A DNA stretch of 64,000 bases from Glandiceps talaboti. Its lineage: Eukaryota > Hemichordata > Enteropneusta > Spengelidae. Each line of letters begins with the position of its first letter. The stretch's first letter is position 1. Positions 11,432 to 26,384 of this stretch are shown here, in pieces. The notes under the pieces are model-generated. The model was not told the origin of the DNA. It ran no database searches and saw nothing but the letters and a program-made list of their open reading frames with translations. A program made the position numbers and the translations under genes. The stretch is from positions 2,498,687-2,562,686 of the forward strand of contig NC_135557.1 of NCBI RefSeq assembly GCF_964340395.1, in the 5' to 3' direction.

Positions 11432-14400
11432 CTATATACTAGAGAACTAGGTGTGCTATATACTAGAGAACTAGGTGTGCTATATACTAGAGAACTAGGT
11501 GTGCTATATACTAGAGAACTAGGTGTGCTATATACTAGAGGACTAGGTGTGCTATATAATAGAGAACTAGGTGTGCTATATACTAGAGAACTAGGTGTGC
11601 TATATACTAGAGAACTAGGTGTGCTATATACTAGAGAACTAGGTGTGCTATATACTAGAGGACTAGGTGTGCTATTTACTAGAGAACTAGGTGTGCTATA
11701 TACTAGAGGACTAGGTGTGCTATATACTAGAGGACTAGGTGTGCTATATACTAGAGAACTAGGTGTGCTATATACTAGAGAACTAGGTGTGCTATATACT
11801 AGAGAACTAGGTGTGCTATATACTAGAGAACTAGGTGTGCTATATACTAGAGAACTAGGTGTGCTATATACTAGAGAACTAGGTGTGCTATATACTAGAG
11901 GACTAGGTGTGCTATATACTAGAGAACTAGGTGTGCTATATACTAGAGAACTAGGTGTGCTATATACTAGAGAACTAGGTGTGCTATATACTAGAGAACT
12001 AGGTGTGCTATATACTAGAGAACTAGGTGTGCTATATACTAGAGGACTAGGTGTGCTATATACTAGAGAACTAGGTGTGCTATATACTAGAGAACTAGGT
12101 GTGCTATATACTAGAGAACTAGGTGTGCTATATACTAGAGAACTAGGTGTGCTATATACTAGAGGACTAGGTGTGCTATATACTAGAGGACTAGGTGTGC
12201 TATATACTAGAGGACTAGGTGTGCTATATACTAGAGAACTAGGTGTGCTATATACTAGAGGACTAGGTGTGCTATATACTAGAGAACTAGATGTGCTATA
12301 TACTAGAGAACTAGGTGTGCTATATACTAGAGAACTAGGTGTGCTATATACTAGAGAACTAGGTGTGCTATATACTAGAGAACTAGATGTGCTATATACT
12401 AGAGAACTAGGTGTGCTATATACTAGAGGACTAGGTGAGCTATATACTAGAGAACTAGGTGTGCTATATACTAGAGGACTAGGTGAGCTATATACTAGAG
12501 GACTAGGTGTGCTTTATACTAGAGGACTAGGTGTGCTATATACTAGAGAACTAGGTGTGCTATATACTAGAGAACTAGGTGTGCTATATACTAGAGAACT
12601 AGGTGTGCTATATACTAGAGAACTAGGTGTGCTATATACTAGAGGACTAGGTGTGCTATATACTAGAGAACTAGGTGTGCTATATACTAGAGGACTAGGT
12701 GTGCTATATACTAGAGGACTAGGTGTGCTATATACTAGAGAACTAGGTGTGCTATATACTAGAGGACTAGGTGTGCTATATACTAGAGGACTAGGTGTGA
12801 TATATACTAGAGAACTAGGTGTGCTATATACTAGAGAACTAGATGTGCTATATACTAGAGAACTAGGTGTGCTATATACTAGAGAACTAGGTGTGCTATA
12901 TACTAGAGGACTAGGTGTGCTATATACTAGAGGACTAGGTGTGCTATATACTAGAGAACTAGATGTGCTATATACTAGAGAACTAGGTGTGCTATATACT
13001 AGAGAACTAGGTGTGCTATATACTAGAGGACTAGGTGTGCTATATACTAGAGAACTAGGTGTGCTATATACTAGAGAACTAGGTGTGCTATATACTAGAG
13101 AACTAGGTGGGCTATATACTAGAGAACTAGGTGTGCTATATACTAGAGAACTAGGTGTGCTATATACTAGAGAACTAGGTGTGCTATATACTAGAGAACT
13201 AGGTGTGCTATATACTAGAGGACTAGGTGTGCTATATACTAGAGGACTGGGTGTGCTATATACTAGAGAACTAGGTGTACTATATACTAGAGTACTAGGT
13301 GTGCTATATACTAGAGGACTAGGTGTGCTATATACTAGAGAACTAGGTGTGCTATATACTAGAGCACTAGGTGTGCTATATACTAGAGAACTAGGTGTGC
13401 TATATACTAGAGAACTAGGTGTGCTATATACTAGAGGACTAGGTGTGCTATATACTAGAGGACTAGGTGTGCTATATACTAGAGAACTAGGTGTGCTATA
13501 TACTAGAGAACTAGGTGTGCTATATACTAGAGGACTAGGTGTGCTATATACTAGAGAACTAGGTGTGCTATATACTAGAGAACTAGGTGTGCTATATACT
13601 AGAGAACTAGGTGTGCTATATACTAGAGAACTAGGTGTGCTATATACTAGAGAACTAGGTGTGCTATATACTAGAGGACTAGGTGTGCTATATACTAGAG
13701 GACTAGGTGTGCTATATACTAGAGGACTAGGTGTGCTATATACTAGAGAACTAGGTGTGCTATATACTAGAGAACTAGGTGTGCTATATACTAGAGAACT
13801 AGGTGTGCTATATACTAGAGGACTAGGTGTGCTATATACTAGAGGACTAGGTGTGCTATATACTAGAGAACTAGGTGTGCTATATACTAGAGAACTAGGT
13901 GTGCTATATACTAGAGAACTAGGTGTGCTATATACTAGAGGACTAGGTGTGCTATATACTAGAGGACTAGGTGTGCTATATACTAGAGAACTAGGTGTGC
14001 TATATACTAGAGAACTAGGTGTGCTATATACTAGAGAACTGGGTGTGCTATATACTAGAGGACTAGGTGTGCTATATACTAGAGAACTAGGTGTGCTATA
14101 TACTAGAGGACTAGGTGTGCTATATACTAGAGGACTAGGTGTGCTATATACTAGAGAACTAGGTGTGCTATATACTAGAGAACTAGGTGTGCTATATACT
14201 AGAGAACTAGGTGTGCTATATACTAGAGGACTAGGTGTGCTATATACTAGAGAACTAGGTGTGCTATATACTAGAGAACTAGGTGTGCTATATACTAGAG
14301 AACTAGGTGTGCTATATACTAGAGAACTAGGTGTGCTATATACTAGAGAACTAGGTGTGCTATATACTAGAGGACTAGGTGTGCTATATACTAGAGAACT

Positions 14401-17400
14401 AGGTGTGCTATATACTAGAGAACTAGGTGTGCTATATACTAGAGAACTAGGTGTGCTATATACTAGAGAACTAGGTGTGCTATATACTAGAGAACTAGGT
14501 GTGCCATATACTAGAGAACTAGGTGTGCTATATACTAGAGGACTAGGTGTGCTATATACTAGAGGACTAGGTGTGCTATATACTAGAGAACTAGGTGTGC
14601 TATATACTAGAGAACTAGGTGTGCTATATACTAGAGAACTAGGTGTGCTATATACTAGAGGACTATGTGTGATATATACTAGAGAACTAGGTGTGCTATA
14701 TACTAGAGGACTAGGTGTGCTATATACTAGATGTCTAGGTGTGATATATACTAGAGGACTAGATGTGCTATATACTAGAGAACTAGGTGTGCTATATACT
14801 AGAGGACTAGGTGTGCTATATACTAGAGGACTAGGTGTGCTATATACTGGAGAACTAGGTGTGCTATATACTAGAGGACTAGGTGTGCTATATACTAGAG
14901 GACTAGGTGTGCTATATACTAGAGAACTAGGTGTGCTATATACTAGAGGACTAGGTGTGCTATATACTAGAGGACTAGGTGTGCTATATACTAGAGAACT
15001 AGGTGTGCTATATACTAGAGGACTAGGTGTGCTATATACTAGAGAACTAGGTGTGCTATATACTAGAGAACTAGGTGTGCTATATACTAGAGAACTAGGT
15101 GTGCTATATACTAGAGGACTAGGTTTGCTATATACTAGAGGACTAGGTGTGCTATATACTAGAGGACTAGGTGTGCTATATACTAGAGAACTAGGTGTGC
15201 TATATACTAGAGAACTAGGTGTGCTATATACTAGAGGACTAGGTGTGCTATATACTAGAGGACTAGGTGTGCTATATACTAGAGAACTAGGTGTGCTATA
15301 TACTAGAGAACTAGGTGTGCTATATACTAGAGGACTAGGTGTGCTATATACTAGAGGACTAGGTTTGCTATATACTAGAGGAATAGGTGTGCTATATACT
15401 AGAGAACTAGGTGTGCTATATACTAGAGGACTAGGTGTGCTATATACTAGAGAACTAGGTGTGCTATATACTAGAGGACTAGGTGTGCTATATACTAGAG
15501 AACTAGGTGTGCTATATACTAGAGGACTAGGTGTGCTATATACTAGAGGACTAGGTGTGCTATATACTAGAGGACTAGGTGTGCTATATACTAGAGGACT
15601 AGGTGTGCTATATACTAGAGAACTAGGTGTGCTATATACTAGAGGACTAGGTGTGCTATATACTAGAGAACTAGGTGTGCTATATACTAGAGAACTAGGT
15701 GTGCTATATACTAGAGGACTAGGTGTGCTATATACTAGAGGACTAGGTGTGCTATATACTAGAGAACTAGGTGTGCTATATACTAGAGGACTAGGTGTGC
15801 TATATACTAGAGGACTAGGTGTGCTATATACTAGAGGACTAGGTGTGCTATATACTAGAGAACTAGGTGTGCTATATACTAGAGAACTAGGTGTGCTATA
15901 TACTAGAGAACTAGGTGTGCTATATACTAGAGGACTAGGTGTGCTATATACTAGAGAACTAGGTGTGCTATATACTAGAGGACTAGGTGTGCTATATACT
16001 AGAGAACTAGGTGTGCTATATACTAGAGGACTAGGTGTGCTATATACTAGAGAACTAGGTGTGCTATATACTAGAGAACTAGGTGAGCTATATACTAGAG
16101 GACTAGGTGTGCTATAAACTAGAGGACTAGGTGTGCTATATACTAGAGGACTAGGTGAGCTATATACTAGAGGACTAGGTGTGCTATATACTAGAGAACT
16201 AGGTGAGCTATATACTAGAGGACTAGGTGTGCTATATACTAGAGGACTAGGTGTGCTATATACTAGAGGACTAGGTGTGCTATATACTAGAGGACTAGGT
16301 GTGCTATATACTAGAGGACTAGGTGAGCTATATACTAGAGGACTAGGTGTGCTATATACTAGAGGACTAGGTGTGCTATATACTAGAGAACTAGGTGAGC
16401 TATATACTAGAGGACTAGGTGTGCTATATACTAGAGGACTAGGTGTGCTATATACTAGAGGACTAGGTGAGCTATATACTAGAGGACTAGGTGTGCTATA
16501 TACTAGAGAACTAGGTGTGCTATATACTAGAGGACTAGGTGTGCTATATACTAGAGAACTAGGTGTGCTATATACTAGAGGACTAGGTGTGCTATATACT
16601 AGAGAACTAGGTGTGCTATATACTAGAGGACTAGGTGTGCTATATACTAGAGAACTAGGTGTGCTATATACTAGAGGACTAGGTGTGCTATATACTAGAG
16701 AACTAGGTGTGCTATATACTAGAGGACTAGGTGTGCTATATACTAGAGAACTAGGTGTGCTACATACTAGAGGACTAGGTGTGCTATATACTAGAGGACT
16801 AGGTGTGCTATATACTAGAGAACTAGGTGTGCTATATACTAGAGAACTAGGTGTGCTATATACTAGAGAACTAGGTGTGCTATATACTAGAGAACTAGTT
16901 GTGCTATATACTAGAGGACTAGGTGTGCTATATACTAGAGAACTAGGTGTGCTATATACTAGAGAACTAGGTGTGCTATATACTAGAGAACTAGGTGTGC
17001 TATATACTAGAGGACTAGGTGTGCTATATACTAGAGGACTAGGTGTGCTATATACTAGAGAACTAGGTGTGCTATATACTAGAGGACTAGGTGTGCTATA
17101 TACTAGAGAACTAGGTGTGCTATATACCAGAGGACTAGTTGTGCTATATACTAGAGGACTAGGTGTGCTATATACTAGAGAACTAGGTGTGCTATATACT
17201 AGAGGACTAGGTGTGCTATATACTAGAGAACTAGGTGTGCTATATACTAGAGGACTAGGTGTGCTATATACTAGAGAACTAGGTGTGCTATATACTAGAG
17301 GACTAGTTGTGCTATATACTAGAGGACTAGGTGTGCTATATACTAGAGAACTAGGTGTGCTATATACTAGAGAACTAGGTGTGCTATATACTAGAGAACT

Positions 17401-20400
17401 AGGTGTGCTATACATGTATACTAGAGAACTAGGTGTGCTATATACTAGAGAACTAGGTGTGCTATATACTAGAGAACTAGGTGTGCTATATACTAGAGGA
17501 CTAGGTGAGCTATATACTAGAGGACTAGGTGTGCTATATACTAGAGAACTAGGTGTGCTATATACTAGAGAACTAGGTGTGCTATATACTAGAGGACTAG
17601 GTGTGCTATATACTAGAGAACTAGGTGTGCTATATACTAGAGAACTAGGTGTGCTATATACTAGAGGACTAGGTGTGCTATATACTAGAGAACTAGGTGT
17701 GCTATATACTAGAGGACTAGGTGAGCTATATACTAGAGGACTAGGTGTGCTATATACTAGAGGACTAGGTGTGCTATATACTAGAGGACTAGGTGTGCTA
17801 TATACTAGAGAACTAGGTGTGCTATATACTAGAGGACTAGGTGTGCTATATACTAGAGGACTAGGTGTGCTATATACTAGAGGACTAGGTGAGCTATATA
17901 CTAGAGGACTAGGTGTGCTATATACTAGAGAACTAGGTGTGCTATATACTAGAGGACTAGGTGTGCTATATACTAGAGAACTAGGTGTGCTATATACTAG
18001 AGAACTAGGTGTGCTATATACTAGAGAACTAGGTGTGCTATATACTAGAGGACTAGGTGTGCTATATACTAGAGAACTAGGTGTGCTATATACTAGAGGA
18101 CTAGGTGTGCTATATACTAGAGAACTAGGTGTGCTATATACTAGAGGACTAGGTGTGCTACATACTAGAGAACTAGGTGTGCTACATACTAGAGGACTAG
18201 GTGTGCTATATACTCGAGGACTAGGTGTGCTATATACTAGAGAACTATGTGTGCTATATACTAGAGAACTAGGTGTGCTATATACTAGAGAACTAGGTGT
18301 GCTATATACTAGAGAACTAGTTGTGCTATATACTAGAGGACTAGGTGTGCTATATACTAGAGAACTAGGTGTGCTATATACTAGAGAACTAGGTGTGCTA
18401 TATACTAGAGAACTAGGTGTGCTATATACTAGAGGACTAGGTGTGCTATATACTAGAGGACTAGGTGTGCTATATACTAGAGAACTAGGTGTGCTATATA
18501 CTAGAGGACTAGGTGAGCTATATACTAGAGGACTAGGTGTGCTATATACTAGAGGACTAGGTGTGCTATATACTAGAGGACTAGGTGTGCTATATACTAG
18601 AGAACTAGGTGTGCTATATACTAGAGGACTAGGTGTGCTATATACTAGAGAACTAGGTGTGCTATATACCAGAGGACTAGTTGTGCTATATACTAGAGGA
18701 CTAGGTGTGCTATATACTAGAGAACTAGGTGTGCTATATACTAGAGGACTAGGTGTGCTATATACTAGAGAACTAGGTGTGCTATATACTAGAGGACTAG
18801 GTGTGCTATATACTAGAGAACTAGGTGTGCTATATACTAGAGGACTAGTTGTGCTATATACTAGAGGACTAGGTGTGCTATATACTAGAGAACTAGGTGT
18901 GCTATATACTAGAGGACTAGGTGTGCTATATACTAGAGAACTAGGTGTGCTATATACTAGAGAACTAGGTGTGCTATATACTAGAGGACTAGGTGTGCTA
19001 TATACTAGAGAACTAGGTGTGCTATATACTAGAGGACTAGGTGAGCTATATACTAGAGGACTAGGTGTGCTATATACTAGAGGACTAGGTGTGCTATATA
19101 CTAGAGAACTAGGTGAGCTATATACTAGAGGACTAGGTGTGCTATATACTAGAGGACTAGGTGTGCTATATACTAGAGGACTAGGTGAGCTATATACTAG
19201 AGGACTAGGTGTGCTACATACTAGAGAACTAGGTATGCTATATACTAGAGGACTAGGTGTGCTATTTACTAGAGAACTAGGTGTGCTATATACTAGAGGA
19301 CTAGGTGTGCTATATACTAGAGAACTAGGTGTGCTATATACTAGAGGACTAGGTGTGCTATATACTAGAGAACTAGGTGTGCTATATACTAGAGGACTAG
19401 GTGTGCTATATACTAGAGAACTAGGTGTGCTATATACTAGAGGACTAGGTGTACTATATACTAGAGGACTAGGTGTGCTACATACTAGAGGACTAGGTGT
19501 GCTATATACTAGAGGACTAGGTGTGCTATATACTAGAGGACTAGGTTTGCTATATTCTAGAGAACTAGGTGTGCTATATACTAGAGAACTAGGTGTGCTA
19601 TATACTAGAGAACTAGGTGTGCTATATACTAGAGAACTAGGTGTGCTATATACTAGAGAACTAGGTGTGCTATATACTAGAGAACTAGGTGTGCTATATA
19701 CTAGAGAACTAGGTGTGCTATATACTAGAGGACTAGGTGTGCTATATACTAGAGAACTAGGTGTGCTATATACTAGAGGACTAGGTGTGCTATATACTAG
19801 AGGACTAGGTGTGCTATATACTAGAGAACTAGGTGTGCTATATACTAGAGAACTAGGTGTGCTATATACTAGAGAACTAGGTGTGCTATATACTAGAGAA
19901 CTAGGTGTGCTATATACTAGAGAACTAGGTGTGCTATATACTAGAGGACTAGGTGTGATATATACTAGAGGACTAGATGTGCTATATACTAGAGAACTAG
20001 GTGTGCTATATACTAGAGGACTAGGTGTGCTATATACTAGAGAACTAGGTGTGCTATATACTAGAGAACTAGGTGTGCTATATACTAGAGAACTAGGTGT
20101 GCTATATACTAGAGGACTAGGTTTGCTATATACTAGAGGACTAGGTGTGCTATATACTAGAGGACTAGGTGTGCTATATACTAGAGAACTAGGTGTGCTA
20201 TATACTAGAGAACTAGGTGTGCTATATACTAGAGGACTAGGTGTGCTATATACTAGAGGACTAGGTGTGCTATATACTAGAGAACTAGGTGTGCTATATA
20301 CTAGAGAACTAGGTGTGCTATATACTAGAGGACTAGGTGTGCTATATACTAGAGGACTAGGTTTGCTATATACTAGAGGACTAGGTGTGCTATATACTAG

Positions 20401-23400
20401 AGAACTAGGTGTGCTATATACTAGAGGACTAGGTGTGCTATATACTAGAGAACTAGGTGTGCTATATACTAGAGGACTAGGTGTGCTATATACTAGAGAA
20501 CTAGGTGTGCTATATACTAGAGGACTAGGTGTGCTATATACTAGAGGACTAGGTGTGCTATATACTAGAGGACTAGGTGTGCTATATACTAGAGGACTAG
20601 GTGTGCTATATACTAGAGAACTAGGTGTGCTATATACTAGAGGACTAGGTGTGCTATATACTAGAGAACTAGGTGTGCTATATACTAGAGAACTAGGTGT
20701 GCTATATACTAGAGGACTAGGTGTGCTATATACTAGAGGACTAGGTGTGCTATATACTAGAGAACTAGGTGTGCTATATACTAGAGGACTAGGTGTGCTA
20801 TATACTAGAGGACTAGGTGTGCTATATACTAGAGGACTAGGTGTGCTATATACTAGAGAACTAGGTGTGCTATATACTAGAGAACTAGGTGTGCTATATA
20901 CTAGAGAACTAGGTGTGCTATATACTAGAGGACTAGGTGTGCTATATACTAGAGAACTAGGTGTGCTATATACTAGAGGACTAGGTGTGCTATATACTAG
21001 AGAACTAGGTGTGCTATATACTAGAGGACTAGGTGTGCTATATACTAGAGAACTAGGTGTGCTATATACTAGAGGACTAGGTGAGCTATATACTAGAGGA
21101 CTAGGTGTGCTATATACTAGAGGACTAGGTGTGCTATATACTAGAGAACTAGGTGAGCTATATACTAGAGGACTAGGTGTGCTATATACTAGAGGACTAG
21201 GTGTGCTATATACTAGAGGACTAGGTGAGCTATATACTAGAGGACTAGGTGTGCTATATACTAGAGAACTAGGTGTGCTATATACTAGAGGACTAGGTGT
21301 GCTATATACTAGAGAACTAGGTGTGCTATATACTAGAGGACTAGGTGTGCTATATACTAGAGAAGTAGGTGTGCTATATACTAGAGGACTAGGTGTGCTA
21401 TATACTAGAGAACTAGGTGTGCTATATACTAGAGGACTAGGTGTGCTATATACTAGAGAACTAGGTGTGCTATATACTAGAGGACTAGGTGTGCTATATA
21501 CTAGAGAACTAGGTGTGCTACATACTAGAGGACTAGGTGTGCTATATACTAGAGGACTAGGTGTGCTATATACTAGAGAACTAGGTGTGCTATATAATAG
21601 AGAACTAGGTGTGCTATATACTAGAGAACTAGGTGTGCTATATACTAGAGAACTAGTTGTGCTATATACTAGAGGACTAGGTGTGCTATATACTAGAGAA
21701 CTAGGTGTGCTATATACTAGAGAACTAGGTGTGCTATATACTAGAGAACTAGGTGTGCTATATACTAGAGGACTAGGTGTGCTATATACTAGAGGACTAG
21801 GTGTGCTATATACTAGAGAACTAGGTGTGCTATATACTAGAGGACTAGGTGTGCTATATACTAGAGAACTAGGTGTGCTATATACCAGAGGACTAGTTGT
21901 GCTATATACTAGAGGACTAGGTGTGCTATATACTAGAGAACTAGGTGTGCTATATACTAGAGGACTAGGTGTGCTATATACTAGAGAACTAGGTGTGCTA
22001 TATACTAGAGGACTAGGTGTGCTATATACTAGAGAACTAGGTGTGCTATATACTAGAGGACTAGTTGTGCTATATACTAGAGGACTAGGTGTGCTATATA
22101 CTAGAGAACTAGGTGTGCTATATACTAGAGAACTAGGTGTGCTATATACTAGAGAACTAGGTGTGCTATACATGTATACTAGAGAACTAGGTGTGCTATA
22201 TACTAGAGAACTAGGTGTGCTATATACTAGAGAACTAGGTGTGCTATATACTAGAGGACTAGGTGAGCTATATACTAGAGGACTAGGTGTGCTATATACT
22301 AGAGAACTAGGTGTGCTATATACTAGAGAACTAGGTGTGCTATATACTAGAGGACTAGGTGTGCTATATACTAGAGAAGTAGGTGTGCTATATACTAGAG
22401 GACTAGGTGTGCTATATACTAGAGAACTAGGTGTGCTACATACTAGAGGACTAGGTGTGCTATATACTCGAGGACTAGGTGTGCTATATACTAGAGAACT
22501 ATGTGTGCTATATACTAGAGAACTAGGTGTGCTATATACTAGAGAACTAGGTGTGCTATATACTAGAGAACTAGTTGTGCTAGTTGTGCTATATACTAGA
22601 GGACTAGGTGTGCTATATACTAGAGAACTAGGTGTGCTATATACTAGAGAACTAGGTGTGCTATATACTAGAGAACTAGGTGTGCTATATACTAGAGGAC
22701 TAGGTGTGCTATATACTAGAGGACTAGGTGTGCTATATACTAGAGAACTAGGTGTGCTATATACTAGAGGACTAGGTGAGCTATATACTAGAGGACTAGG
22801 TGTGCTATATACTAGAGGACTAGGTGTGATATATACTAGAGAACTAGGTGTGCTATATACTAGAGGACTAGGTGTGCTATATACTAGAGGACTAGGTGTG
22901 CTATATACTAGAGGACTAGGTGAGCTATATACTAGAGGACTAGGTGTGCTATATACTAGAGGACTAGGTGTACTATATACTAGAGAACTAGGTGAGCTAT
23001 ATACTAGAGGACTAGGTGTGCTATATACTAGAGGACTAGGTGTGCTATATACTAGAGGACTAGGTGTGCTATATACTAGAGGACTAGGTGTGCTATATAC
23101 TAGAGAACTAGGTGTGCTATATACTAGAGGACTAGTTGTGCTATATACTAGAGAACTAGGTGTGCTATATACTAGAGAACTAGGTGTGCTATATACTAGA
23201 GGACTAGGTGTGCTATATACTAGAGAACTAGGTGTGCTATATACTAGAGGACTAGGTGTGCTATATACTAGAGAACTAGGTGTGCTATATACTAGAGGAC
23301 TAGGTGTGCTATATACTAGAGAACTAGGTGTGCTACATACTAGAGGACTAGGTGTGCTATATACTAGAGGACTAGGTGTGCTATATACTAGAGAACTAGG

Positions 23401-25954
23401 TGTGCTATATACTAGAGAACTAGGTGTGCTATATACTAGAGAACTAGGTGTGCTATATACTAGAGAACTAGTTGTGCTATATACTAGAGGACTAGGTGTG
23501 CTATATACTAGAGAACTAGGTGTGCTATATACTAGAGAACTAGGTGTGCTATATACTAGAGAACTAGGTGTGCTATATACTAGAGGACTAGGTGTGCTAT
23601 ATACTAGAGGACTAGGTGTGCTATATACTAGAGAACTAGGTGTGCTATATACTAGAGGACTAGGTGTGCTATATACTAGAGAACTAGGTGTGCTATATAC
23701 CAGAGGACTAGTTGTGCTATATACTAGAGGACTAGGTGTGCTATATACTAGAGAACTAGGTGTGCTATATACTAGAGGACTAGGTGTGCTATATACTAGA
23801 GAACTAGGTGTGCTATATACTAGAGGACTAGGTGTGCTATATACTAGAGAACTAGGTGTGCTATATACTAGAGGACTAGTTGTGCTATATACTAGAGGAC
23901 TAGGTGTGCTATATACTAGAGAACTAGGTGTGCTATATACTAGAGGACTAGGTGTGCTATATACTAGAGAACTAGGTGTGCTATATACTAGAGAACTAGG
24001 TGTGCTATATACTAGAGGACTAGGTGTGCTATATACTAGAGAACTAGGTGTGCTATATACTAGAGGACTAGGTGAGCTATATACTAGAGGACTAGGTGTG
24101 CTATATACTAGAGGACTAGGTGTGCTATATACTAGAGAACTAGGTGAGCTATATACTAGAGGACTAGGTGTGCTATATACTAGAGGACTAGGTGTGCTAT
24201 ATACTAGAGGACTAGGTGAGCTATATACTAGAGGACTAGGTGTGCTACATACTAGAGAACTAGGTATGCTATATACTAGAGGACTAGGTGTGCTATTTAC
24301 TAGAGAACTAGGTGTGCTATATACTAGAGGACTAGGTGTGCTATATACTAGAGAACTAGGTGTGCTATATACTAGAGGACTAGGTGTGCTATATACTAGA
24401 GAACTAGGTGTGCTATATACTAGAGGACTAGGTGTGCTATATACTAGAGAACTAGGTGTGCTATATACTAGAGGACTAGGTGTACTATATACTAGAGAAC
24501 TAGGTGTGCTACATACTAGAGGACTAGGTGTGCTATATACTAGAGGACTAGGTGTGCTATATACTAGAGGACTAGGTTTGCTATATTCTAGAGAACTAGG
24601 TGTGCTATATACTAGAGAACTAGGTGTGCTATATACTAGAGAACTAGGTGTGCTATATACTAGAGAACTAGGTGTGCTATATACTAGAGAACTAGGTGTG
24701 CTATATACTAGAGAACTAGGTGTGCTATATACTAGAGAACTAGGTGTGCTATATACTAGAGGACTAGGTGTGCTATATACTAGAGAACTAGGTGTGCTAT
24801 ATACTAGAGGACTAGGTGTGCTATATACTAGAGGACTAGGTGTGCTATATACTAGAGAACTAGGTGTGCTATATACTAGAGAACTAGGTGTGCTATATAC
24901 TAGAGAACTAGGTGTGCTATATACTAGAGAACTAGGTGTGCTATATACTAGAGAACTAGGTGTGCTATATACTAGAGGACTAGGTGTGCTATATACTAGA
25001 GAACTAGGTGTGCTATATACTAGAGGACTAGGTGTGCTATATACTAGAGAACTAGGTGTGCTACATACTAGAGGACTAGGTGTGCTATATACTAGAGGAC
25101 TAGTTGTGCTATATACTAGAGGACTAGGTGTGCTATATACTAGAGAACTAGGTGTGCTATATACTAGAGAACTAGGTGTGCTATATACTAGAGAACTAGG
25201 TGTGCTATATACTAGAGAACTAGGTGTGCTATATACTAGAGAACTAGGTGTGCTATATACTAGAGAACTAGGTGTGCTATATACTAGAGGACTAGGTGTG
25301 CTATATACTAGAGGACTAGGTGTGCTATATACTAGAGGACTAGGTGTGCTATATACTAGAGGACTAGGTGTGCTATATACTAGAGGACTAGGTGTGCTAT
25401 ATACTAGAGAACTAGGTGTGCTATATACTAGAGAACTAGGTGTGCTATATACTAGAGGACTAGGTGTGCTATATACTAGAGAACTAGGTGTGCTATATAC
25501 TAGAGGACTAGGTGTGCTATATACCAGAGGACTAGGTGTGCTATATACTAGAGGACTAGGTGTGCTATATACTAGAGAACTAGGTGTGCTATATACTAGA
25601 GAACTAGGTGTGCTATATACTAGAGGACTAGGTGTGCTATATACTAGAGAACTAGGTGTGCTATATACTAGAGGACTAGGTGTGCTATATACTAGAGGAC
25701 TAGGTGTGCTATATACTAGAGAACTAGGTGTGCTATATACTAGAGGACTAGGTGTGCTATATACTAGAGGACTAGGTGTGCTATATACTAGAGGACTAGG
25801 TGTGCTATATACTAGAGAACTAGGTGTGCTATATACTAGAGAACTAGGTGTGCTATATACTAGAGAACTAGGTGTGCTATATACTAGAGAACTAGGTGTG
25901 CTATATACTAGAGGACTAGGTGTGCTATATACTAGAGGACTAGGTGTGCTATAT
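11432..25954. repeat. 24-bp minisatellite of 14.5 kb, ~605 copies
   Basis: The unit begins CTATATACTAGAG, has A or G at one hypervariable site, and ends ACTAGGTGTG. One frame per strand is open: LYTR(E/G)LGV on plus and YSTPS(S/P)LV on minus. The only plus stop is a TAA near 16115. Length changes seen are two copies of a 6-bp CATGTA insertion (about 17413 and 22171) and one 9-bp duplication (about 22572-22589), all multiples of three. No promoter, splice or domain evidence supports a protein. Shared rare variants show large internal duplications. Confidence 0.97.
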
Positions 25955-26331
25955 CATTTCTTTCATTTAGTGGCATGGAGCGTTTGCAGTCTATTTTAGT
26001 TCCATATACCACGAATATCCCTTAACCCTGGAAAATACAGGAACTATTAATAGTGTTTAACTGACCTGCTGAGATATGACTATTTAGTTTACCTAATGAA
26101 ATATATGAGAGCACAGAAATGTTGTTATAATGATATTGGTTTTACCCACAGGAGCTGGCGCTGTTGCTACATTCACGACTAGAGAGCAACCCTAAAAAAC
26201 GTCACTGATTGAATAAATGAAGTCTAAAACGAGATGTTCTTCATTAATGAAACTAACTTTTAATTACTTAAATAAATTAAAATAATGACTGAAATATGAA
26301 TATTTAATCATTCATAAGATAATATTCATCG
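25955..26331. other. Spacer after the giant array
   Basis: AT-rich. It holds the weak terminal-exon candidate at 26152. Just after the array, CATTTCTTTCATTTAG looks like a splice acceptor, but no exon follows convincingly. Confidence 0.35.
26152..26195 (+). other. Weak candidate plus-strand terminal exon
   Basis: The acceptor-like GGTTTTACCCACAG precedes a short open stretch ending in TAA (26193-26195), and AATAAA follows at 26212-26217. The peptide (GAVATFTTREQ core) is unrecognised, and no upstream exon was found. It may be chance. Confidence 0.2.
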
Positions 26332-26384
26332 TTAATTCGCCTTGTCCTTGATGCCCATCATCTGGTAACAGTCATAGACCAACA
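26332..26384 (-). other. Weak candidate minus-strand terminal exon
   Basis: Minus strand: TAATTTTACAG, then an open stretch encoding LVYDCYQMMGIKDKAN and a TAA. The acceptor and first ~20 nt are also contained in every unit of the adjacent 38-bp repeat. The product is unrecognised. It could be an alternative last exon of the lectin gene or coincidence. Confidence 0.25.

Noticed and set aside
11453-25999. Plus-strand frames of 1554 and 3288 codons and a minus frame of 3219 codons
   Set aside because: They are translations of the 24-bp array; the period is divisible by three, so any stop-free unit frame stays open. No domain, promoter or splice context was seen.
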